A stretch of DNA of 64,000 nt, from positions 1,674,001-1,738,000 of the forward strand of contig NZ_JAGSYI010000002.1 of the NCBI RefSeq assembly GCF_025685625.1, written 5' to 3'. A program made the position numbers and the translations under genes. Shown in pieces: positions 27,254 through 34,808 of the stretch. Origin of the DNA: Acidicapsa acidisoli (GTDB lineage Bacteria > Acidobacteriota > Terriglobia > Terriglobales > Acidobacteriaceae). Position 1 is the stretch's first letter; each line of letters starts with the position of its first letter. The notes beneath the pieces were generated by a model. The model was not told the DNA's origin. It saw only the letters and a list, made by a program, of their open reading frames with translations, and searched no databases.

Positions 27254-28423
27254 GTGAAAGTTCGCTCCCAATTGTGGATTGCCGCACTCTGCTCGACCGT
27301 CGTATCTTTGACCGCCGTATCTTTGACCGTTGCATCTCTGACCGTCGCATCGTCTGTTCCGGCTCTGGCGGCGGATCAGGAGCATCGTGATTCCCAGCCT
27401 CCACAGCCCATCATCGTCACCTTCGACGCTTCCGGAGCTGGTTCAGGCACTTCGAATTTCTGCTTCCCGGAATGCGGCACGGTTGCCGACTCGATCAACG
27501 CGAAAGGGGAGGTTGCCGGTTATTACATCGACAACGAGCACGTCGCTCATGGCTTTCTGCGTCGGCGCGACGGCACGATTGAAACATTTGATGCTCCGGG
27601 CGCGGGAGCCTCCCATTACCTGGGCACGGTGTCTTCCGGTATCGACTCCGCAGGTACGATTTCGGGAACCTATACGGACTCGAACTCTCTAAGCCACGGC
27701 TATCTACGCACACGGGACGGTGACTTCACAACTTTCGATGTCCAGGGAAACATCACCGGCTTAGTTACGACTGGCATGAATGCCGAGGGCGCAATTACCG
27801 GATGGTTTGGCGACTCGGATGACCGGGCGCATGGCTATGTGCGCAATCGGGACGGCGAGATAGTAACATTCGATCCTCCGGGCTCGATTCAGACCTTTCC
27901 CGAGAGCATTAATCCCGACGGCGCGGTCACCGGCACCTATGGGGACGAGAGCGGCGGCTCTCACGGTTTTTTGCGTAAACGTGACGGAAGGCTCGTCAGC
28001 TTTGATCCTCCCAACTCGACGTATACCCTTCCCTTTAGCATCAATACGGAGGGCGCCATCACCGGAACCTATCAGACCGGGCCGGCATCGCATGGGTTCT
28101 TACGGGCCCCCGACGGCGCTTTCACCAGTTTCAATCCTCCCGGCTCGACCGGTGTCTTCAGCAGCGCCATCGACTCAGCAGGAACAATCACTGGATCCTA
28201 CAACCAATCGGTCGGCCCGGTGCAAGCCTTCGTGCGAGATCGCGATGGCGCGTTCACCTCGTTCAGTGCCGGGCCGGATGGGACGACGCAAAACACCACA
28301 CCCCTGGCCATCAACGCAAAAGGAGCTATTACAGGGTACTACGTCGACGAAAACAGCGTATCTCACGGCTTTCTTCGCTACTTCAATCAAGATCGCTGTG
28401 AGGATGACAAAGATAAACATTGA
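27254..28423 (+). CDS. Secreted HAF-like repeat protein, probable seven-bladed propeller (copy 1)
   Basis: A 389-residue exported protein. After a signal peptide (about 1-38), repeats of about 45-50 residues each carry a G-x-ITGxYxD segment and an H-G-F/Y-L-R..DG..xxFDxPG segment. Seven H-G-F/Y-x-R-type units occur (one reads QAFVR). The first strand PIIVTFDASGAG matches the end of a repeat, while the last repeat stops after HGFLRYF, so the N-terminus probably closes the last blade. The C-terminus is a charged DRCEDDKDKH tail. The signal sequence holds a 15-base microrepeat (SLTVA-type). Start is GTG. The family is HAF-like; its function is unknown. Confidence 0.8.
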   Translation: MKVRSQLWIAALCSTVVSLTAVSLTVASLTVASSVPALAADQEHRDSQPPQPIIVTFDASGAGSGTSNFCFPECGTVADSINAKGEVAGYYIDNEHVAHGFLRRRDGTIETFDAPGAGASHYLGTVSSGIDSAGTISGTYTDSNSLSHGYLRTRDGDFTTFDVQGNITGLVTTGMNAEGAITGWFGDSDDRAHGYVRNRDGEIVTFDPPGSIQTFPESINPDGAVTGTYGDESGGSHGFLRKRDGRLVSFDPPNSTYTLPFSINTEGAITGTYQTGPASHGFLRAPDGAFTSFNPPGSTGVFSSAIDSAGTITGSYNQSVGPVQAFVRDRDGAFTSFSAGPDGTTQNTTPLAINAKGAITGYYVDENSVSHGFLRYFNQDRCEDDKDKH

Positions 28424-28484
28424 AAGAGATGAGCCGAACGGCCCAGCTTTGTCCCTGTTTTTTCTGTCCCCAACTATAAAAGCT

Positions 28485-28534
28485 GGGTGCCCCATCCTTG
28501 ACACGCACCTTGCGGTAAGGGTGGGTTACCACAG
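28485..28534. repeat. Palindromic element, second variant core
   Basis: GGGTGCCC and GGGTTACCACAG flank a stem CCATCCTT/AAGGGTGG that pairs with G-U allowance around ACGCACCTTGCGG. It ends six bases before the next element copy. Confidence 0.6.
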
Positions 28535-28539
28535 AAGCC

Positions 28540-28580
28540 GGGTGCCCTTGGTCTCGCTTCTGAGACCTGGGTTTCCGCAG
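28540..28580. repeat. Palindromic element copy 2
   Basis: Same flanks and inner stem (GGTCTC/GAGACC, loop GCTTCT) as copy 1, with two changed bases (CCCTTGG) that shorten the stem. It starts the second duplication unit. Confidence 0.8.
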
Positions 28581-28830
28581 CATCACACCTCTTCGATGGG
28601 TAGATTTGTTAGCTTCTTCCTTTGAGTTATTTTCAAACATAAGTTACCGCAGAGCCTGCTGCAACTTTTCTCTAGCTTCTATACGCATCGCGAACCTTTA
28701 CTTCACTAGGTTCAAGCGTAACCTAACCCTGAAAAAAAATAACATGCGGGATTCAATCTGGGTGAGTTCTTTAGATGTTCTCTGGGAGTAGTATTATCCC
28801 GCGTTCCCAAATAACTGAAAGGAGAACCCC

Positions 28831-29991
28831 ATGAAACTTCGCTCCCTATTGTGGATTGCCACGGTTTGCCGGATCGTGACATCTCTGGTCGTCGCATCCT
28901 TAACCCTCGCACAGGCTGTTCCGGCTCGGGCGGCGGGGCAAGAGCATCGTGATTTCCATCCTCCAGAGCCCATAATCGTCACCTTCGACGCTCCCGGAGC
29001 CGGTTCAGGCACTTCGGGTTGCTTCCCGGAATGCGGCACGTATGCCGACTCGATCAACGTGCAAGGGGAAGTTGCCGGTAATTACGTCGACAACGACCAC
29101 GTGCGTCATGGCTTTCTGCGTCGCCGCGACGGCACAATTGAGACATTCGATGTTCCGGGCGCGGGAACGTCCGCTTACCAGGGCACGTTTTCTTCCGGTA
29201 TCGACTCCGCAGGTACGATTTCGGGATCCTATACGGACTCGAACGATCTCAGCCACGGTTATCTACGCACACGGGACGGTGACTTCACAACTTTCGACGT
29301 CCCGGGAGATACCAGGGGCCTGTATCCGGCTGGCATGAATGCCGATGGCGCGATTACCGGAAACTTTGTTGGCTCGGATGACCAGCACCTGCAGCATGGC
29401 TTTGTGCGCAATCGGGACGGCGAGACAGCCGAATTCGATCCTCCGGGCTCGTTTGCGACCATTCCCGAGAGCATTAATCGAGACGGTGCGGTCACAGGCA
29501 GCTATGAGGACTACAGCGGCGGCGAACACGGCTTTTTGCGTAGACGCGACGGAGGACTCGTCAGCTTTGACTTTCCTCTTTCGGCGTTTACCTTCGCCTC
29601 CAGCATCAATCCGGAGGGCGCCATCGCCGGAACCTGGGTGGTCGGGTCGGCATCGCATGGGTTCTTGCGGGCCCCGGACGGAGCTTTCACCAGCTTCGAT
29701 CCTCCAGGCTCGACTGGTGTCAACGGCATCGCCATCATCGACCCAGCCGGAACAATCGCCGGATCTTACACCCCGTCGGTCGGCTCAACGGTAGCATTCG
29801 TGCGATATCGCGATGGCACGTTCACCTCGTTCAGTGCCGGGCCGGATGGGACGGCAAAAGAAACCATGCCCCGAGCCATCAACGCGAACGGCGCTATTAC
29901 CGGGATCTACGTTGACGAAAACAGCGTATCTCACGGCTTTCTTCGCTACTTCAAAAAAGATCGCTGTGAGGATGACAAAGACAAACATTGA
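28831..29991 (+). CDS. Secreted HAF-like repeat protein, probable seven-bladed propeller (copy 2)
   Basis: A 386-residue paralogue of the preceding gene, with the same signal peptide start (MKLRSLLWIATVC), the same seven repeats, the closing strand PIIVTFDAPGAG and the same C-terminal DRCEDDKDKH. It lacks the SLTVA microrepeats and has an ATG start in place of GTG. Differences between the copies fall largely in loop positions between HGFLR and FDxPG strands, which would let the two proteins present different surfaces. An AAAGGAGAACCCC ribosome site is kept. Confidence 0.8.
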   Translation: MKLRSLLWIATVCRIVTSLVVASLTLAQAVPARAAGQEHRDFHPPEPIIVTFDAPGAGSGTSGCFPECGTYADSINVQGEVAGNYVDNDHVRHGFLRRRDGTIETFDVPGAGTSAYQGTFSSGIDSAGTISGSYTDSNDLSHGYLRTRDGDFTTFDVPGDTRGLYPAGMNADGAITGNFVGSDDQHLQHGFVRNRDGETAEFDPPGSFATIPESINRDGAVTGSYEDYSGGEHGFLRRRDGGLVSFDFPLSAFTFASSINPEGAIAGTWVVGSASHGFLRAPDGAFTSFDPPGSTGVNGIAIIDPAGTIAGSYTPSVGSTVAFVRYRDGTFTSFSAGPDGTAKETMPRAINANGAITGIYVDENSVSHGFLRYFKKDRCEDDKDKH

Positions 29992-30330
29992 AAGAGAATT
30001 GAGCGGGTGCCCCAGGTCTCGCTTTTGAGACCTGGGTTTCCCCGGATATTGCGCAGAATTACTCTCCGATCCCGCAAAATAAAAGAAGGCAAATCCCGCA
30101 TCCCGTCCACCACGAGACGCCGGGAATCAGCGCAAAAAGCAGTATAAAAAGCACCCAAACCGCCTCAAAAACGCACTTTCAGGCACCCTGATTTGCACGT
30201 AACCAACTCAAACCAAACAGCATACGGACAAAAACACCCACCCCCTACCCCCTCCAAACTGAATCGAGGCAAAAAGTAAAATTTCGTTGCTCCAAATCGC
30301 CACCAGCGAGTACGCTGAAAGCCCGCAGCA
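29992..30330. other. Intergenic region with palindromic element copy 3
   Basis: The element at 30005-30045 has stem CCCAGGTCTC/GAGACCTGGG and loop GCTTTT, like copy 1. The rest (to 30330) is AC-rich and holds no gene; the promoter of the VOC gene must lie here but was not identified. Confidence 0.7.
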
Positions 30331-30798
30331 ATGAGCCAGGCCGAACAACCCGCCGAGACAACACCTGCCCCGCTAACCGACAACGTCAAGTCATGCGTGG
30401 CCCTGCTCATGGTCACCGACATGGAGCGCTCGCTCGCGTTCTACGTAGACGGCCTGGGCTTCAAAATCACCAACCGCTGGCTCCCCGACGGCCATCTCCG
30501 CTGGTGCTGGATGCAGCTCGGCACAGCCGCTCTCATGCTCCAGCAAGCCATGCCCCCGACCCTCGAAAAGATGACCGCAAACGGAAAGCTCGACAACGGT
30601 ATGTCCCTATATTTTCAATGTGAGGACGCCCTCGCCATCTACCGGCGCGCCAAAGACCGCGGCGTCGCCGGACGCGAGCCGCAGGTCGGAAACTTCAACT
30701 GGGAAGTCTCCCTCCACGACCCCGACGGCTACAGCATCCACTTCTGCAGCCCCACCGACCTGCCCGAAGAAACCCTCCTCTCCGAAATCGAAAAATAG
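30331..30798 (+). CDS. VOC/glyoxalase-like protein
   Basis: A 155-residue protein with the paired beta-alpha-beta-beta-beta modules of the vicinal oxygen chelate superfamily: LLMVTDMERSLAFYVDGLGF at the start of module 1 and a terminal EVSLHDPDGYSIHF of module 2. Members include glyoxalase I, dioxygenases and antibiotic-binding proteins. Substrate unknown. The ribosome site is weak. Confidence 0.85.
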   Translation: MSQAEQPAETTPAPLTDNVKSCVALLMVTDMERSLAFYVDGLGFKITNRWLPDGHLRWCWMQLGTAALMLQQAMPPTLEKMTANGKLDNGMSLYFQCEDALAIYRRAKDRGVAGREPQVGNFNWEVSLHDPDGYSIHFCSPTDLPEETLLSEIEK

Positions 30799-30911
30799 CC
30801 CCGAATATCAGAAAAATCAGCCAATCTCTGCCCACCCGCCTTATGCCCCATAACAATTTGCGAATTCACTTCGACCCGGCCAAAAGCTACTGTCGAAGCA
30901 TGGAGACGCAA

Positions 30912-32324
30912 ATGAAATCCCGGAAAACAATAGCCATCATCGGCGGAGGGGTCAGCGGATCTCTCACCGCATTCCATCTCATTCATCAGGGCACGAAAGC
31001 CCGCGTCATTATCATCGAACCTCGACCGGAACTCGGCCTCGGCCTGGCATATTCCACTCCAAGTCTTCGTCACCTGCTCAACGTGCCGGCAGGCAAGATC
31101 AGCGCGCTGCCCAAAGAGCCCGCGCACTTCCTCAACTGGCTGCGCACGCATCATGATCCCCACGCGACCGCAGCGACCTTCGCTCCCCGCGCCGTCTTCG
31201 GCCGCTACATCCATTCCCTCGTCGCCAGCGTCAAAGGCATCGAGCAGGTGCGAGCCACGGTGGTGGGCTATCGCCAGATCGGTGATTGCGCGACCCTGAT
31301 CCTCCACAACGGTGCGGAACTCCAGGCCAACCGCGTAGTCCTCGCCACCGGCAACTTCGACCCTGCCCAATTGCCTGGCATCAGCCGCGAAGCCACAGCA
31401 AGCGGGGCATATTGCCACAATGCCTGGCTCCCTGAAACCTATGACAACCTGGCCTCCGACGCGCCCGTGACCCTGATCGGCACTGGCCTCACAGCCGTGG
31501 ACGTGGTGTTGCGGCTGCGCGAACTCGGCCACAGCGGCCCGATCACCGCAGTCTCGCGCCATGGCGTCTTCCCCAATCGCCACGCGGATTACACCCCGAT
31601 AACCAAGAGCGCCATCCCTGCCGGAACCGCGCCAACCTGCGTAGCTTATCTGCGCGCCCTGCACTGCGTGATCCGCAGCGGCGTCGAGTGGCGAGCCGCC
31701 ATCGACAGCCTCCGCGCGACCACCAACGACCTCTGGCTCGCGTTGCCGATCAAGGAACAGCGCCGTTTCCGCCGCCATCTGCAACGCCGCTGGGATGTAG
31801 TCCGCCATCGCATGGCCCCGCCCATCGCCGACGTCATCGAAGCCGAACTCGCCGCAGGCACGCTGGTCATTCACGAGGGAAGTCTTGAGAGCATTGAAGC
31901 CGCAGAGAACGGCGCCATTGTTACCTTCCGCGCGCCAGATGGCAGCGATAGCCTCGCGACAGCCCGCGCAATCAACTGCACCGGCCCAAGCATGAACTAC
32001 CGCCGCGTCGAATCTCCCCTGCTGCGAAGCCTCTTCGCGCAAGGGTTGGTATCGGCCGGTCCAATGGGCGGAGGCTTTAACTCCACCCGCTCCGGCGCTC
32101 TGATCGGCTCTGACGGTGAAGCATCGCCCATCCTCTTCAACCTCGGCCCCGGCCGCCTGGGCACGCTGCTCGAGTCGATCGCAGTCCCCGAGATCCGCGA
32201 GCAGGCTGTGGAAGTCGCCAAGACCCTCACCGCACAGTTGGCGGCTGCAGAATACCCGAATTCCCAACCAGCTTCGCACGCACTAGGCGGCGAAGAGTTA
32301 GACTCCGAAACGGTGGCGGCATGA
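30912..32324 (+). CDS. FAD/NAD(P)-binding oxidoreductase
   Basis: A 470-residue flavoprotein of the FAD-NAD(P)-binding (PF13454) type, starting TIAIIGGGVSGSLTAFHL with a Rossmann GGGVSG, followed by LGLGLAYST and LATGNFDPAQLPG. A second nucleotide-binding segment VTLIGTGLTAVDVVLRL lies mid-protein. The ATG at 30912 follows GGAGACG; a frame opening at 30843 is less likely. Its stop overlaps the ClC channel start by four bases, so the two are translated together. Substrate is unknown. Confidence 0.82.
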   Translation: MKSRKTIAIIGGGVSGSLTAFHLIHQGTKARVIIIEPRPELGLGLAYSTPSLRHLLNVPAGKISALPKEPAHFLNWLRTHHDPHATAATFAPRAVFGRYIHSLVASVKGIEQVRATVVGYRQIGDCATLILHNGAELQANRVVLATGNFDPAQLPGISREATASGAYCHNAWLPETYDNLASDAPVTLIGTGLTAVDVVLRLRELGHSGPITAVSRHGVFPNRHADYTPITKSAIPAGTAPTCVAYLRALHCVIRSGVEWRAAIDSLRATTNDLWLALPIKEQRRFRRHLQRRWDVVRHRMAPPIADVIEAELAAGTLVIHEGSLESIEAAENGAIVTFRAPDGSDSLATARAINCTGPSMNYRRVESPLLRSLFAQGLVSAGPMGGGFNSTRSGALIGSDGEASPILFNLGPGRLGTLLESIAVPEIREQAVEVAKTLTAQLAAAEYPNSQPASHALGGEELDSETVAA

Positions 32325-33673
32325 CAATCGCTGTCCTGAGCCGCGAAAGGCGCTTAGGAGGCACGATCCCCAAGCGCCTCATGAACTGCTTCCCGACCAG
32401 CCTCTCGAAGCTGGCATGGTCCGTGGTCATTGGCGCGATAAGCGGCCTGGCTTGCGTCGGCGTGAGGCTTGGATTTCGTTTGTTGCAATGGATTTTCATG
32501 CAACATTCTGGTCTGCTACCGGAGGCGGCCGCTGGACTGACGCCAATGCGCCGCCTGCTGACGCCGATGCTCGGCGCGGCCTGCGCAACGACGGTTATCT
32601 GGGCCGTGCGGCGATGGTCAAAAACCGGACACGCCGAGGACTACATCGAAGCAGTGCGCGGCGAACACGGCCACATTCCGTTCGCCTCCACACTTTGGCG
32701 CACTGTGTCCTCGGCTTTCTCTGTCGCGACAGGCGCGGCGATCGGGCGCGAGGGCTCGATGATCCAATTCGCGGCGGCGGCTAGTTCCTGGCTCGGAAAG
32801 CGCACTCCGGTCAAGTCCGTCACTCTAGCACAGCAAGTGGCTTATGGAGCAGCGGCGGCCGTTGCAGCCGCGTACCAGGCTCCAATCGCGGGCGTCTTCT
32901 TTGCAATGGAAATAGTGCTTGGGAATTGGGCGTGGACTGAAGCGCCCCAACTGGCTTTGGCCTCGACAGCAGGGTGGCTTGTGAGCCGCGCCATACTTGG
33001 CGGAAGCACTCTCTTCGCTGTCCACGCAGCGTTGCCGCTCTCCTGGCAGACGGCGCTATGGGCTGTTCCTGTGGCTCTGGCAATGGGCGTAACGAGTCCG
33101 CTGTATCAGGCACTATTGCGAAGCCTGCGCTTCGCGCGGAACTTGCCTTTAGCGCTTGTTTGGAGTGGGTTCTTTGTGGGCATATTCAGCCTGCTTCGTC
33201 CGGAAGTGTGGGGCAACGGCGACGTGGCTCTGAGCCACATGCTGACGGGCGAGCCGATCCTCTCTGGAATCGCCGTGATCCTCATTTTGCGGATTCTCGC
33301 GACCACTTTTTGCGTTGGAACTGGAGCTGTTGGAGGAGTCTTCACTCCTACGCTCTTCACCGGCGCGGCCATCGGCCTCGCGGCGGGACAGATATTTCAC
33401 CAGTCGCATACAGCCCTTTTTGCCATCGTGGGATTGAGTGCCTTATTGGCGGCGACGACACACGCTCCAGTGATGGCTGCGCTGATGGCAGTTGAGCTGA
33501 CCGGACAATGGCACCTGCTGCCGCTGTTGCTTATCCTGAATCTGGCGGCATTTCGATTGGCGCTCGCAATTTCGCCGCACTCGCTCTACGCAGTCAATAC
33601 GACGAACCCATCGCAGCGCGACGGGCATCCTAGTTCTCAGGCTCATGCCAGTAACTTGATAGTCTCAAGTTAG
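32321..33673 (+). CDS. ClC-family chloride channel/antiporter
   Basis: A 450-residue multi-span membrane protein. Conserved sites are GREGS at 142-146, with E144 as the external gating glutamate (GREGP in most relatives), and GGVFTP at 339-344. The selectivity motif GSGIP is replaced by GHAEDYIEA near 103-111, so chloride preference may differ. E198 is in FAMEIV. The ATGA overlap links it to the flavoprotein. There are no C-terminal CBS domains. Confidence 0.87.
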   Translation: MTIAVLSRERRLGGTIPKRLMNCFPTSLSKLAWSVVIGAISGLACVGVRLGFRLLQWIFMQHSGLLPEAAAGLTPMRRLLTPMLGAACATTVIWAVRRWSKTGHAEDYIEAVRGEHGHIPFASTLWRTVSSAFSVATGAAIGREGSMIQFAAAASSWLGKRTPVKSVTLAQQVAYGAAAAVAAAYQAPIAGVFFAMEIVLGNWAWTEAPQLALASTAGWLVSRAILGGSTLFAVHAALPLSWQTALWAVPVALAMGVTSPLYQALLRSLRFARNLPLALVWSGFFVGIFSLLRPEVWGNGDVALSHMLTGEPILSGIAVILILRILATTFCVGTGAVGGVFTPTLFTGAAIGLAAGQIFHQSHTALFAIVGLSALLAATTHAPVMAALMAVELTGQWHLLPLLLILNLAAFRLALAISPHSLYAVNTTNPSQRDGHPSSQAHASNLIVSS

Positions 33674-33717
33674 TCTCAAAGGGCACAGTTGTGAGCCGGA
33701 CAGAACTGGATAAAGCC

Positions 33718-33731
33718 GGACAACGTTGTCC
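33718..33731. promoter_or_regulatory. Palindrome upstream of the LysR gene
   Basis: GGACAACGTTGTCC is a perfect 14-base inverted repeat 31 bases before the LysR start; AGCCGGACA also occurs twice in the same short gap. It is a candidate autoregulatory site but lacks a clear T-N11-A layout. Confidence 0.45.
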
Positions 33732-33762
33732 CCGCACTATGCATTCCAAATGAGCCAGGATC

Positions 33763-34701
33763 ATGATCGAGAACTTTCGTCTCCGTGTCTTCCGAGTCGT
33801 CGCGCATCACTTGAACTTCAGCCGCGCGGCTGAGGAGTTGCTGTTAACGCAGCCTGCAGTGACGCAGCAGATCAAAGCGCTCGAAGAAGAGTTTGGCGTG
33901 CCGCTTTTCGATCGCGGCGGCGGACACATCTCCCTGACTCCCGGCGGCGCTGCGCTGCTTCCGTTTGCGGAGAAGATGAAAACGCTGTCTGAGGAGGCAA
34001 CCGCTGCAGTTGCGGGAGCCTACGGCCAACAGGCCGGCGAACTGGCTCTTGGAGCATCGCAGACGATCGGCCAATATCTGCTGCCGAAGCTCATCGCCAG
34101 CTTCCTGCATTCGTACCCAAAGGTCCATATCGTAGCGCGCAGCGGCAACTCGGATGCGATGCTCGAAGCCCTGGTGGCGCGCGAGATCCATCTGGCGTTG
34201 ATTGAAGGACCGGAGCAACGCCAGGATGTCCGCATCGAGCCTTTCATGGAAGATCACATGGTGCTGGTTGTTCCGGCGAGCCACGAGTGGGCCAATCATG
34301 AAATCCAGCTTTCGGACCTCGCGACGCAACCGCTGCTCATGCGAGAGTTCGGCTCGGGCTCGCGTCGCGTAGTGGAGCAGGCTCTCGCCGCCGCCGGACT
34401 GAAATCCAAGGATCTGAAGATAAGCATCGAACTGGATTCCACCGAAGGACTGTTGAGTGCGGTTGAGGCTGGGCTGGGCGTCACCTTCGTTTCCCGCTGG
34501 GCTGTGAGAAATCACATCGCAGTGGGATCGTTGAAGCTATCGCGGGTGAGCGGCCTCAAGCTTTCCCGCAAATTCTCCATGGCGTATATGGCCGGGCCGG
34601 AGCCATCCGGCAGTATCGGCGAGTTTCGGCGCTTTCTTCTGACTCGATCCGAAGAGCTGGCGCCGCGCGCAACGGGCAAGCGAACCAGCGCCAGCGAATG
34701 A
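33763..34701 (+). CDS. LysR-type transcriptional regulator
   Basis: A 312-residue regulator with an N-terminal winged helix (FSRAAEELLLTQPAVTQQIKALEEEFGVPLFDR at 19-51) and a periplasmic-binding-like effector domain. No co-inducer can be inferred. It has a nearby palindrome and an AGGA ribosome site; the next gene downstream is the Asp-box propeller on the same strand, 107 bases away, a possible target but unproven. Confidence 0.92.
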   Translation: MIENFRLRVFRVVAHHLNFSRAAEELLLTQPAVTQQIKALEEEFGVPLFDRGGGHISLTPGGAALLPFAEKMKTLSEEATAAVAGAYGQQAGELALGASQTIGQYLLPKLIASFLHSYPKVHIVARSGNSDAMLEALVAREIHLALIEGPEQRQDVRIEPFMEDHMVLVVPASHEWANHEIQLSDLATQPLLMREFGSGSRRVVEQALAAAGLKSKDLKISIELDSTEGLLSAVEAGLGVTFVSRWAVRNHIAVGSLKLSRVSGLKLSRKFSMAYMAGPEPSGSIGEFRRFLLTRSEELAPRATGKRTSASE

Positions 34702-34808
34702 GATTTCGTCACGGCTGATGGAAACAGGCGCAGAATCGCGAGTGAGATCTGGCGGTCACGCTTTAAGATGGCGTTACGCTCGCACTTGACGCCAGGAGTT
34801 CGCCCGCC

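Larger units (their letters stand above)
28424..28830. other. Intergenic region between the two HAF-like genes
   Basis: It holds palindromic elements at 28485-28534 and 28540-28580, the duplicated ~110-base block, and the probable promoter TATTAT (28792-28797) of the second gene. No further gene was seen. Confidence 0.7.
26932..30004. repeat. Tandem duplication of a HAF-like gene with its upstream region
   Basis: Two units stand head to tail: 26932-28539 and 28540-30004. Each begins with the same palindromic element, then a shared ~110-base block with TTCGATGGGTAGA and CAGAGCCTGC, then TCTGGGTGAGTTCTT and GGGAGTAGTATTATCCCGC, then the gene. A third palindrome copy ends the second unit at 30005. 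This order is most simply explained by unequal recombination between palindrome copies. Confidence 0.88.

Noticed and set aside
27254-29991. A CRISPR array, because of regular repeats
   Set aside because: The repeats are protein-coding, diverged and in frame, with no uniform spacers and no cas genes.
26932-30045. A diversity-generating retroelement explaining variation between the two copies
   Set aside because: There is no reverse transcriptase, no template repeat and no adenine-biased change; simple duplication suffices.
30729-32279. A 516-codon minus-strand frame opposite the flavoprotein gene
   Set aside because: The opposite strand encodes a clear FAD/NAD(P) protein; the antisense frame is Ala/Gly/Arg-rich and unlike any family.
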